Shown piece by piece: positions 24,917 to 35,657 of a DNA stretch of 64,000 bases. The stretch's first letter is position 1. Every line of letters begins with the position of its first letter. Source of the stretch: Evernia prunastri. Its lineage: Eukaryota > Ascomycota > Lecanoromycetes > Lecanorales > Parmeliaceae. The stretch spans positions 1 through 64,000 of the forward strand of contig NKYR01000147.1 in assembly GCA_003184365.1 (NCBI GenBank), read 5' to 3'. Made by a program: the position numbers and the translations under genes. Under the pieces are notes generated by a model, which did no database searches, was not told the DNA's origin, and saw nothing but the letters and a program-made list of their open reading frames with translations.

Positions 24917-25728
24917 ATGCGGGCTTCATCACGTCTGCTTGCCCCAGGCTTCACAAAACGAAGCCTAGACGAGTTGAAGAGGTTTACTAAAATCGGTACG
25001 CCCTTCGTTGACCTTGATGCTACTAATATGCTTTCCCAGAAGATGCAACCGCAGCTAACCCTCCTGACCGTATAGCCCTGACTCAAGAAGGCATCCATGG
25101 TCCAATGACCTCATTCTCTCTCTTGGATTTTTCAGATCCCGATACTATCTCAGCCTGCAAGACCATGTCAGATGCCGATATAGGAGGGTTTTCTAATGCC
25201 TTCCTTGATCACATTCCCAACACCTCCTCACAACCAGCACATGCGCGATTCCACGGTTCAATATCCACAGACCTTCCGCGGAATAGGCCGCAAGTACAGC
25301 GTACAGGCTATGCTGGTTGGCGAAATAAGGACCGTCCGCCTACACTGTTTGGTAAGAGTCTTTGGGACGTTGACCCATATACATACCTCGCACTTCGGGT
25401 CAAGTCGGACGGAAGAAGGTATTTTGTGAACGTGCAAACAGAATCCATAGTACATACTGATTTACATCAACATCGATTGCATGCTCGGAAGCCAGGCGAG
25501 TGGGAGACTGTACTCATTGAAATCAACGCCTTTGTCAGGACAAATCACGGAGAGGTCGTGGAGCCGCAAACCGAGATGATGAGGCAGAAGGTTCGGACGG
25601 TGGGCGTCAGTCTTACGGACCGCGTTCCTGGACCTTTTGATCTGGCTATCAGCATGGTGTGGGCCTCAAATGGTGATGAGAGAGGCGACAAGTCCGCGGA
25701 TGCAGGGGAGCCGGAGAGAGCAGTATAG
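24917..25728 (+). CDS. CIA30: CIA30-type mitochondrial complex I assembly factor
   Basis: CIA30 proteins act in the mitochondrial matrix and bind an assembly intermediate of the membrane arm of NADH:ubiquinone oxidoreductase. Two exons, 24917-24995 and 25040-25728, give 255 aa. The N-terminus MRASSRLLAPGFTKRSLDEL is Arg/Ser-rich, consistent with a mitochondrial presequence. The CIA30 fold follows: SLLDFSDPDTISACKTMSDA, GISTDLP-type SISTDLPRN, YAGWRNKDR, YLALRVKSDGRRYFVNVQTE and GEWETVLIEINAFVRTNHG. The C-terminal VGVSLTDRVPGPFDLAISMV is also typical. Size fits fungal orthologues. Confidence 0.9.
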
Positions 25729-26365
25729 TACCAATGCAAGACCGACATTCTGCAAGCATGGATATGGCAAGCCTGCCAAAAGCTAGCGCCTGATTCAGTG
25801 TGGTACAGAGCCAATATGTATAAGCGGAAAAGGTTAGCGAGCCTCGGTTGCTTCTCTGCTTTTTACGCTGATCCAGAATTACTCGCTTCGGTTTTCAGCG
25901 CCGTCTCAATCCTTGACCGTCAGATACAAACCGAAGAGATTGCGGCCTGAGCGCGGTCTCTTGGTGTAAGTAATCCGTAGGGTGTTGGGTGGAAATAATG
26001 GAGATCGAGACGGCCGCTCTCCTACCCGTAGAATCATAGACTGTGTTGGCGGCTATCATTCACAACGCTTTGAGCGAACTATGATCTACATAGCATAATT
26101 GTAGTAATCAAGCATAACAGTTGCAAGCTACTGTATTACTTGACATTACATGGCTGGCTCTATTCGTGTCATGAATGGAAGCGCCTTCCTCATAGTATGG
26201 TGGTGTGAAACTTAGTATCCCATCACTACCACGACTTCTACATTATTAACACCTCCCAAACAGTTCGTCTCTCCTCTTTTCTTGCGATTCGAGCCTTGCC
26301 TCCAGAACTTATGCTTTGAGAAATGACCACGCTATGTTCATCTCCTGTCTTGATCTCAATGTAGC
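25729..26365. promoter_or_regulatory. Intergenic region CIA30 / APC5
   Basis: About 640 bp with the 3' UTR of CIA30 and the promoter of APC5, transcribed in the same direction. Nothing else is recognisable. Confidence 0.45.
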
Positions 26366-28980
26366 ATGTCGCGCTATTTGACGCCTTCCAAAATTGGGCT
26401 TCTTGCCTTAATATCGTTGTATACAGAATCTGTCGTTCCATCAGCGGCGACGATTCCTGTCCTATCATTTCTTGTCTCTCATGTCCTTCCAATCAGCTCG
26501 GCGGACGTTCATAATAAGACATCCCAGCAATCGCGCCATATTACGCTCACTATTGGAGACTTCCAGAAAGCCACCATCAGTCATGTCTCCGGCATTCCTG
26601 GGAGGACTGTTTGGGACCTACTGCTAAATAAACTGTGGGAGCTTAATTCGCTCGACGCTTTACACGTCTTCTTTGACACCCTTTCGACACTGCTTCAGAA
26701 AACGCCAGAGGGCGAGCAGCAGCGTACCGAGAATGGGGTGAAGTCCAATCCAAACAATATGCGGCTATCTCGAGCCTCGCCGTTGGGTTCTTTTGTAAGA
26801 AGAGCCCAACTTGAATTTACCAGACTGCCGTTCCATGACGGTGTAGCGTTGTGGAGACACTTGGTCGCCTACCGCGCACCAACGCTTCCACATTGGAAGA
26901 AAAGGAACCAGGCTGGTCACACCAGCTTCGATGCAAACCTACAAGACGGATATCTAGGTTTGGAAGATCGATTGACTGATATTGTCTACGGTGATCTCGC
27001 CCATGGAATTAAGCACGACGCAAGTATTAGCACAGAAGACGTGGAAAAGCTCCTAGAGCATCAGATCGATCAGATGCAGAGTACGCTGGGATTCACTCGA
27101 GGAGGTAAAGAATTCACTGACTGGGTAATAGGAATGGGTAACCGGCTTCCCCAAGCAATGAAGGCAAAGTTTCGGGCAATGCTCGACGACGGCGTGACCT
27201 TGCCTAACTTGTCCCACTACGTAACGTGAGTATCATTTCTAAAATACTGGACAAATCACTCAACCCTTATCAGTTTCCTTGACGCATGGAGATCAGGCGA
27301 TTACCCATCATCCTTCGACAATCTGCACCGGTACTTTGACTATACCATGCATAATCGCGATCGTACTTTCTACCAGTATGCCCTACTTAATCTTGCCATC
27401 CTTCATGCAGACTTTGGTTGTCACTCTGAAGCATTAACTGCAATGCAAGAAACTATATCTACTGCGAGGGAAAATGGTGACATGGGATGTCTCAATTATA
27501 GTCTGAGCTGGCTGTATCATTTCGGTAAAGCACATCCGCAGGAAATGGATAATGTTCGGAAGAAAGGGGTGCTTGGGACAGAGAGAGAAGCTCTGTCTTT
27601 CCTTAAGGCGAAAGCTAAGGAGACAAGCATGTGGGGTCTCTTAAGCACGTCCTTGCTCAGTGAGGCCAAGTTGGCCCTTACCAATGTAAGAACTGTACCA
27701 GATCTGCGTTTATTTCTAGCGGTGCTCTCTGCCTAACCTGTACTGTCAATAGGGTGACAGCGTAGCGCAAGCTTTCGAGTGTATCGTCAAATCTTCACAT
27801 CTAAACGTGACAAAGGATGTCGCAAATGCTATTGGCAGCCAGATGTCGATGCAATCATCCATTTTCGGGAGACTTGGTATGTGTTCTGTCTTCTAAGAAA
27901 TCATTAAGTCATCCTCTAACTACGAGCAGGCGTAAGCTGCCAAGCCTGGCTGACTGGAGAAATCTTCCTTCTGTGCTATAGCGATCAGTCCCCTGTCGAA
28001 GACGTCGTACACTGTATCTGCAAAAGCGCACTATTGGTGGGCATCTCCGTTATGACTCAAAATAATGATTGCTTAAAACATTGGGTAGCTTGCTCAAAGA
28101 GGACGATACGAGGATGCTCTTACTCGCATGGAAGAGGTCGACGAGGAGAATCTGAGGACTCTTAGACATTCACAATATTGGACATCCAATCTGGGTCTAA
28201 TCAAACTGCGGAGATATTTGCATCGGTTCGTAGGTTATGTTGTACGACGATCGCTCTGACTCAATTCTCAGGGGCAACATGGTTGCAGCCGAAACAGTCC
28301 TTGCACAACTACAGGCTCCACAAAATCCATGTCAAGATGTGCGTTTTACTATCCTGACTCTGGAAATTGATCTCAACATGCGGCGTGGCAACTATTCAAA
28401 GGCTATGGATATCCTGGAAAAGCTGGCCAGCAAATTGAACGATGGAGAAGCAGACATCTTTCAGCGCATCAAAGTCATGAATCTGAAAGCGCGGATCTAT
28501 GACAAGGCAGGCATACCCCAAAAGGGCTTCTCTGTTGCTCTACGTGCCGCAAACCTTGCACATCGAGCTAGACTACTGCCAGCGCTCTGGGAGGCCGTTG
28601 GCGCAATATGCGCGATCTTAATCAGCCTAACGGAATTCAGCGCAGCTGCAAAGCTATTGGAGAGTATCGCACCGCAGACTCTCGAGTGCGAAGACTGCAA
28701 TCTGTCAGCACAGACGTTCGCCCTACTTGCTGACGCTCATGTAGGAATGGCTGGGCAAGCAGAAGCCGAGACACTGCCGCGCAAAGAACACCTGACAAAG
28801 GCTCTAGATCACATTGGACGCTCTTTCGACGACTTTTCGAGGATCGAGGACGTCAAAGGACAGTGTGAGATGATGGCTAAGAAGGCCACTATTATGCATC
28901 TGAATGGGGACCCAGTCCTAGCCAACGATTGTGCAGCAAAGTATCTAGATATTAAGAAAGCTGCAAAGGATCGGATGTAA
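26366..28980 (+). CDS. APC5: Anaphase-promoting complex subunit 5
   Basis: A scaffold subunit of the APC/C ubiquitin ligase that drives mitotic exit. Six exons: 26366-27225, 27274-27685, 27753-27876, 27930-28036, 28089-28225 and 28272-28980, giving 782 aa with matching phases. The N-terminus SRYLTPSKIGLLALISLYTE is the typical fungal Apc5 start. The middle has NNLHRYFDYT-type FDNLHRYFDYTMHNRDRTFY followed by QYALLNLAILHADFGCHSEA, the conserved Apc5/TPR signature. The C-terminal third is TPR-like helices (MVAAETVLAQLQ, KAMDILEKLASKL). APC5 next to COX13 and APN2 is a common flank of the MAT locus in Pezizomycotina. Confidence 0.93.
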
Positions 28981-29476
28981 TTATTTTCAGTCTTGCGAGG
29001 ATACTTTCGAGCAGGCATAGAATAACAGTGCTCGTGGGATAAAATTCGTAGCATCAGCCACAATTCCATCAGTTGTAATTCTCAGTTCGAGCTTGTATCA
29101 TGGGCATTTGATCAAGGCAGGTGATCAGGGACAAGCAGAATGCTATGAGACCGAATTCTGAACCGCACGCTACACACGGACAACCAAAGAGTCCCCTTGT
29201 CTCCTTCCCATAGCCTATGTTCCTAATTCAACGTCCTCTAGCACCTTACCTGCGGCCCCTCGATCTATTCATCTTTGCGATGGTAGTTGACCTTTGGATT
29301 CCAGCTAGAAACCATTCGTCAGCATGTGTCTACCCCCATGAGCTCCCACGTGTCTCAATTCCCATGTATTTGCGCTTGCAAGGTATCTTTGGAGAATGTA
29401 ACCTCGATAAATCTCCCACAAGCTCTAGTCTCAAAGCTATAGCGGAGAGCGTTGCTCGATGTGAACGGAAAGGACC
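28981..29476. other. Tail-to-tail intergenic region APC5/COX13
   Basis: About 500 bp between convergent genes. It is expected to hold two 3' UTRs; an open frame at 29217-29492 has no recognisable protein features. Confidence 0.5.
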
Positions 29477-30031
29477 TTACAATAGCGTCTGAGATTACGC
29501 CGTAGACGTCAGCATTGTTTCGGCAACCGGAAAAAGGAAGCCGACCTTGTCGCCATCACCCCAGGGGTAGGCTTTTGTCCGGATGTTCATGTAGGGATAC
29601 TGAACTCTTTCCTCCAAGGGAGGCATGTGTTCCCAATGTTCCCAGTGCTCATCCCACAAGTTCTTCGCATTGAGAGAGCCTATGATGAGGGCAGGTACGA
29701 CGATACTGTTCTTATGTGAGCCATTTGCTTCCCTACTGGCGTCCTCGGAGTGCAATACTAGATGCAGAGTTTCCGCCAAAGATCTGAATTTGATATTGTA
29801 AGCATATGATGTTTAACCTGTTCATGGCATCAGAGGGTCCTCACCCGCTGATTGAGCTGCATGATGCTTGACAGCAAGTCTCTCTCTATTGAAGGCATTG
29901 TCCATCGGGCCAACGAGCTTCGGGGGTTCAGTGCTAGCGAAGCGGCGCTGGAGGCTGCTGCGAAGATTGGGGCATTGCTGCTGCCTACGGGCAAGCTTTA
30001 AAACGCGTAGGACCGAAGGCCGTGGAAGCAT
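29477..30031 (-). CDS. COX13: Cytochrome c oxidase subunit VIa
   Basis: A small regulatory subunit of respiratory complex IV in the mitochondrial inner membrane. Four exons on the minus strand: 30031-29845, 29783-29759, 29705-29546 and 29488-29477, giving 127 aa. The first exon carries an Arg-rich presequence (VLKLARRQQQCPNLRSSLQR) and DNAFNRERLAVKHHAAQSAG. The 25-base second exon codes LWRKLCI, the third IVVPALIIGSLNAKNLWDEH, then WEHWEHMPPLEER and YPWGDGDK. The terminal exon adds only TLL and stop, so the C-terminus is about ten residues shorter than in many fungi. It shares a 263 bp divergent promoter with APN2, an arrangement conserved at many MAT loci. Confidence 0.92.
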
Positions 30032-30294
30032 GTTTGTCGTCACTTGACTCCGGAACACAGCTGAAGCTGATTTCTTTATTGTTCGAGGGGTTGGATGCGA
30101 ATGGCTGTTCCCCGGCGAAACATCGGAGCTCTGTTCATGTCACGTGGTTACGTGGGAAGGTTGTAGGGTGGTGGGATTTGCGTTTTCTACAAGTGACAGG
30201 CGCCTTGAGAGTAGTGAATTCCTCACGAAGAGTTGAGGTCCTCCTACCATTAGGTTGAACAAGCCATGAAGCGTCGGAAAAGAATACTTGCATC
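30032..30294. promoter_or_regulatory. Divergent promoter COX13 / APN2
   Basis: 263 bp between two divergent ATGs, so both promoters overlap here. A CACGTGG box (E-box-like) lies near 30141. No other specific site was assigned. Confidence 0.5.
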
Positions 30295-32563
30295 ATGGGC
30301 TTACGTATAACAACGTGGAATGGTAAATGCTCAATTCAAGCAGAAACACTAGTCCCAACTAATTGGCACTACAGTCAATGGGATCCGGTAAGAGACGCTC
30401 TTGCACGCCTGTTCTTGGGGGAAACGCGGAGGAAGACAGAGGAGGAGAAAGGCTTATCTAGAGGGCGGCGCTGAACTCCAACGACCAGAAATCCCTTTGG
30501 ATACCAGCCATGGAGAGACAATCGTTCATTCGCTGTTAGTCTTTCACCACCAAGCTAGAGATATCGGCGCTGACGCTACAGGCCATGTTCGATATCCTAG
30601 AAGCCGACATCGTCGTGTTCCAAGAGACCAAAATTCAGCGGAAGGACCTTTCCGACGAAATGGTGCTCGTTACAGGATGGGATTGCTACTTCAGCCTTCC
30701 AAAGCATAAGAAGGGTAATTTGCTAGGTTGTAGCCTAGAAGTACCTGCTCACCAAGTACAGGGTACTCGGGCGTGGCCATCTACACCAGACAATCTGCCT
30801 GTGCGCCTATCCGCGCCGAAGAAGGTATTACAGGACTTCTGTGCCCGCCAAACTCATCTACCAGTTTCTGTAAATTGCCAGAAGAGCAGCAAGTAGGAGG
30901 TTATCCAACACCAGCGCAATTGGCAACCTCGCCTGTTGACGCCATAACCCTCGATTCCGAAGGTCGATGTGTGGTTCTTGAATTTCCCGCCTTCGTTCTT
31001 CTTGGCGTTTACAGTCCTGCAAACCGCGATGAGACCCGAGATGATTTCCGTCTCGGCTTCCTTGATGTGCTCGACGCTCGAATACGGAATCTAGTCGCCA
31101 TGGGCAAGCGTGTCTTCCTCACAGGCGATTTGAACATATCTAGGGAAGAGCTCGATGCTGCTAATGCTGAGACGTCGATGCGGAAACAAGGTTTGACAGG
31201 GTTGGAATTTGTGTCTACGCCTGCTCGACGTCTTTTCAATCATCTACTCGAGGGGGGTAAAGTGTTTGGTGAAAGGGATGAGGGAAGAGAACATCCGGTA
31301 TTGTGGGATTTATGTCGAGCTTTCCACCCCGACCGAAAGGGCATGTTCACATGCTGGGAACAAAAAGTCAATGCAAGGCCGGGTAACTGCGGCGCGAGGA
31401 TTGACTACGTCCTCTGTAGCTTGGCAATGAAGGACTGGTTTTCGGATTCTAATATCCAGGAGGGACTCATGGTACGTCTTATATGCTTACATGGTGTACC
31501 TGAGCTCAGAAACCGATAGGGATCCGATCATTGTCCGGTGTACGCAGCCATGAAAGAAGCGATATTCATAGATGGGGCGGTACGTGATCTTCGGGATGTA
31601 ATGAATCCTCCAGGAATGTTTCTGGGCGGCAAACGCCAAAGAGAGTACTCTGCGATAAGCGACCCGCTACCTTTATCTGGCAAGCTCATACCAGAATTCT
31701 TTGGTCGGCGAAGTATACGTGATATGTTCGCCCGCAAGCTTCCGCTTCCGCCGTCTCAAAGTAATGGTACTTCAGGCAAAGATGTTGAGGTGTCTGACAG
31801 CATTGCAGCAAGTCAAGGAAGTTCGACGACCGAGGTACTCAATGGATCTGCAGAAGAGGTCCGTGACAGTACCGTTACAGTAGCAAAAGGCTCTCCATCT
31901 GCGGTAGGCAAGAAGCGATCTGCCCCAGCATTGCAAGGCAGCAAATCTACAAAGCGTGGGAAACCTGCATCTGCCATGGCGGTGCCGCCGGTAAGTGGCA
32001 AGGGCCAGCAAAGCCTGAAAGGCTTCTTCAAAGCCAGTGCTACTCTTGAATCGAGCCTCGCTGGTGCCATCCAAGGGGGAGAGGTCTCGCAAAGGAGCCT
32101 AAATGATGATGGATTTGGTCGAGAATATAGGCCAGCTGCACGTTTGGACGAGACTTATCCCGCTCCTGATGTGCACATAGCGGCCGCTAGCCTGGACTCA
32201 GCATTTCAAACCCCTCGCAAGTTAAGTGCCCAGAACGTTCGGGCTGGATCACCTACTGCCAACACCTATCCAATTGGCAAAGATGCGCCCGTCATCCTAC
32301 CTCAAGTGAGCGTCCATGATCCCCTCGAGAGCAAAGAATCCTGGTCAAAAATTTTCACGAAGCCTGCGGCGCCTCGCTGTGAGGGACACGATGAGCCGTG
32401 CATATCTCTGCTTACGAAGAAGCCTGGTATGAACCTGGGAAGGTCGTTCTGGATGTGTCCACGTCCATTAGGACCCTCAGGAACGAAAGAGAAGAACACG
32501 CAATGGCGGTGCCAGACTTTTATATGGTGCAGCGATTGGAACCCTAATGCTACAAATGGTTGA
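30295..32563 (+). CDS. APN2: AP endonuclease 2 (DNA lyase)
   Basis: A nuclear ExoIII-type endonuclease/exonuclease that repairs abasic sites and 3'-blocked ends. Six exons: 30295-30322, 30375-30387, 30489-30534, 30582-30714, 30762-31471 and 31520-32563, giving 657 aa. The catalytic fold runs from GLRITTWNVNGIRNPFGYQP through DILEADIVVFQETKIQRKDL and GYSGVAIYTR to LTGDLN and GSDHCPVYA (about residue 311). A basic, Ser-rich linker contains a PCNA-binding PIP box QQSLKGFF (about 473-480). A C-terminal GRF zinc finger (CEGHDEPC ... SFWMCPRP ... RCQTFIWCSDW) ends the protein. This order of domains is diagnostic of Apn2. It marks one side of the MAT locus. Confidence 0.95.
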
Positions 32564-33283
32564 TCAGGCCTTTTAGATACTCAGCATTAGCTTATAAGTC
32601 GAGCGAGATTCAGAGATAAAGGCCGCCTTCATGATAATCAATGGGATTCATAGTACTGTTGTGCCACAGTGGAAGCGATGAGAATGAGGGTCATTGGCTG
32701 GATGTTGCCATCTATGGAATTTAAAGAGGTTGGTATTTAATGTCAATGTAATTTACGCAAGGAATGTGATATGACTTTCCATTTGCTATGCTAGTGACTA
32801 TGTACCAGACACATTCTCTCATGCATGCAAAATTTCCATATGCGCTGCCCGGGGGCTTGCTGGGATTGGAGTCGTGGTGTAGACTATGCTGTGCGTGCTG
32901 AAACAGATGCTGTGGTAATGACTGGTAAGCGCTGCCTATGCGGAGACAGGCGCTGTAATGACGATGTATCCAACGGCAAGTACCAAAGGGTAAATACCAA
33001 GACACGATGTCAAGTTTGTGTGGCGATGCGATTGGAGTATTAGGGGGGGGGCACACTTAGTGCCAGGGGTAAATTATGCTGTACTCTCGAAGTGCTTCTG
33101 GAATGTAGACCGATTAAGAAAGAGCTTCGACGATCCATGTTGCGATTGACTGACCATAACCTCCGAAGGTCTTTGAGTGAAGAGGGTATGTACGGAGGCA
33201 TGAGGCTTGAAGCTAATGTTGATAGGTAATGCGAGTGGGCGCTGCTCAACGATGGCGCGAAGTTTGAGGATCGAGAGTCGGAA
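32564..33283. other. Tail-to-tail intergenic region APN2 / MAT1-2-1
   Basis: 720 bp between convergent stop codons. The left border of the MAT1-2 idiomorph probably lies here or in the 3' end of APN2. A G-run (33044-33051) is present. No gene is recognised. Confidence 0.5.
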
Positions 33284-34498
33284 TCACTCGTCGAACAAAG
33301 TGCACCATTTTCCAAGCTGGGCGTTTCGTTTTAGCTCAGCATTGAAGAAGGCTTCGTTCTGCTCATCCCAGGTGGCCTGCAGATTGTTGGGACTAAGCGC
33401 ATCCCTCATTGCTTGCAAACCCTCTTGACCAGTCATCACACCCTGCATCTCCTCGTCTTCGTCTCCCGCGAAAGGATTGTAGTCCAAGATGCTGGAGTAG
33501 AAGTTTGCGTCATTCTGCGCAGCTTCACTTGGCTCATCATAGAAGATTACGGGGTTTCCAATTGCGACGGCGGTTGGATTGTTGGCCGCAGGGATTGACT
33601 GATTGTACTTTTCTAGCATGGCAGCGAAAGCTTCATCGTCCATGGTCTCATCACCAAGCTCGAGGACCGCATTACCACCCAGGGTCTTATGTAGGTCAGG
33701 AATCGTAGAGGTGCTCTGTTCTACGCTGGATGGACTCTCATCCAACGCAGAAGTCGTATTCGTTGAAGAGCTTGACATGGACTGCGCAGATTCAGCCAAA
33801 GCAGCTGCTTTACGACGAGTCATGCGACGCTTCTTTTCACTCGGCTTGCGGGGTTGATACTGATAGTCGGGATGCTCAAGGAAGTGCTTGACTTTCAGTT
33901 TCTGGGCCAAGCCGATGTAACGAGCTTTCGTGCTCTCCTTTTCGTTCTTCCACTGTGTCCCGAGGATTACCGCTAAGATACTGTTAGCCATGTCAATCAC
34001 TGCACTGGTGAGTAAACCTACAGATCTGGTTGTTATGCAGCTCCGGGTGGCTAGCTTTGACGAGAGGGTGATGGTGTTGGCGATAAAGGATGAAAGCGTT
34101 GGGAGGACGAGCAACCTTCTCTTCCTTGAGAGCCTTCGCTTTCGGCTTCTTGGCTCCAGGAACGATGGAGTCGTGTCCCAGAAGAAAGCGTGAAGGCGTG
34201 ATATGAATTAAACCATGATCTTCGTCTTCAACTGTCATCACTGGCGCTTCAATTTTGGCCCTGATAACAAAGTCAACATCATGCCAGATACTAGGAAGTG
34301 TGATTAGTCTTACATGAACCGAGCTGCTACGATGGCAACTCCATCGTTTCCAATGACGTCTTTGAGTGTGATAGGCATTTCAATGTGATCCGAGGCACCA
34401 GCGTCGAGGATCTGAAGACGAGACAGCCAGAACGCGTCGATCACTTGAGGCACTGTCATATGCGTGGGTTGTGCCATCGTAGTTGGAACGGCGTTCAT
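33284..34498 (-). CDS. MAT1-2-1: Mating-type transcription factor, HMG box
   Basis: The master regulator of the MAT1-2 mating type, a nuclear DNA-binding protein. Three exons on the minus strand: 34498-34314, 34260-34022 and 33972-33284, giving 370 aa. The MATA-HMG box (about residues 110-185) reads ARPPNAFILYRQHHHPLVKA, HPELHNNQISVILGTQWKNE and YIGLAQKLKVKHFLEHPDYQ, ending in YQPRKPSEKKRR. The intron 33973-34021 splits the serine codon (S142) of ISVILG, the intron position conserved in fungal MAT HMG genes. The acidic C-terminal half contains LEKYNQSIPA and DYNPFAGDEDEE. Position between APN2 and SLA2 confirms identity. The start may be any of several near N-terminal Met codons; 34498 is the first in frame. 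Confidence 0.96.
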
Positions 34499-34881
34499 GC
34501 TGCTAGCAGGCCTCAAACTTGATGACACTCGATGTTTTTCTTTGCAGTTCAACTGAAAGAAAGGTGAAGCAATTAAGTAAATCTAATAAAGTGATATTTT
34601 GAAATGATGTTGTAAGATCAGAACCGTGCAACGAGGTTGCCACTGAAGTTGTTATTGAAGAGACTGTGAGTGGTGTGAGTTCAAACTATTTGTGAAGTCG
34701 AGCTTTGCGAGGAAATCTACGCTAGCCGGAAAGGGAGGAGGTTGGTTTTTATTTCTTTGTTTATCCTTCACCTCAACACTGAAAAGTGACGCAACTGTCT
34801 TAGGCGACGGATTTAAAGACCATGCATCGTAGCAATTCCTACTCTTCGTAATATCGAGACCTTCTAGGTAACCTATCCAAG
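34499..34881. promoter_or_regulatory. Shared divergent promoter of the two MAT genes
   Basis: 383 bp between the start codons of MAT1-2-1 and the unknown gene at 34882. Both must be controlled from here, so co-regulation is likely. I could not assign a specific binding site. Confidence 0.55.
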
Positions 34882-35657
34882 ATGGTGTCCACAAAGGCGA
34901 CCAGCAAAGTCATCACAGCACGCAAAAAGAAGCTCAAATCCACGCTCAAAAAGATGGGCAAAATTGCAGTTTCACAGATAGGAGGCAAACCTCGTGTGTT
35001 TAGCCCATCGGCTGATCATGCGCCTATCATCTTGGGTCGGCGCGCTCTTGTGCGACCACGAATCCAAGTGCCAGTCAAGCTGTTCGTTGCACTTCACAGA
35101 CTATACAAAGAGGATTCGATGAGAGCAACAAATGTTCTGGCTTCCAAAATGGGTGGTGAAGACGACGAGCCAACAAGCAAAATCAATGTTGCTCTTCGTT
35201 GTGCCATTCAAGAGCTGTGGGAAGAGTAAGAGTCAGCACTTCAATAACAAAGTTCAGGCTTGCTAATGAGAAACATCAAGTCGCTTGAAGTCTATAGCTC
35301 AAATGCTTCGATTGTTTCCGCCTGATCCTGACCTTACACTGCCTACCCAAGAACTCTTCGAGCAGTTTTGGAAAGCTCACGGCTATCCGAACGACGCTGA
35401 GATGGACCTTCTTGAGCAAGTTGGATACGTTGACGCTGAAACAGTTGATGCTTGGTGTAAGGATGAGCCAATAAACCGAAGTGAGATTATGCTGACCTCA
35501 GAACAAAGTCTTACTAAGAGATTGTCGGCTTCGAACATACAGATTGATGCAAGAAGCGATGAAGGCCATTATGGTGAAAACCATGCTTGGCCAGAAGAAC
35601 TGGAAGCACATTGCGAAGCGGGGCCGCAAGATTAAGAAGCCGTATACTCGCCACTAG
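34882..35657 (+). CDS. Uncharacterised MAT1-2 idiomorph gene
   Basis: A 222 aa protein of unknown function, transcribed divergently from MAT1-2-1. Three exons: 34882-35225, 35281-35456 and 35509-35657; phases match through both junctions. The third exon is supported by a textbook 52 bp intron (GTAAGG, branch GCTGAC, AAG) and a strongly protein-like end, KTMLGQKNWKHIAKRGRKIK. Without that splice the frame runs on to a less convincing end. The N-terminus is very basic (KVITARKKKLKSTLKKMGK), the centre has VPVKLFVALHRLYKED and NVALRCAIQELWEDRLKSIA, and the C-terminus is again basic. This suggests nucleic-acid or nuclear association, but no domain was recognised. Additional genes beside MAT1-2-1 are known in Mycosphaerellales; this may be one of them (recalled, not checked). 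Confidence 0.75.

Noticed and set aside
33040..33315. 91-codon minus-strand frame overlapping the 3' end of MAT1-2-1
   Set aside because: No protein-like features; it lies in the 3' UTR region and MAT1-2-1 already has a proper end.
35285..35635. Unspliced end of the MAT-linked gene (reading straight to 35635)
   Set aside because: A 52 bp intron with ideal signals at 35457-35508 opens a more protein-like basic C-terminus in another frame, ending at 35657.
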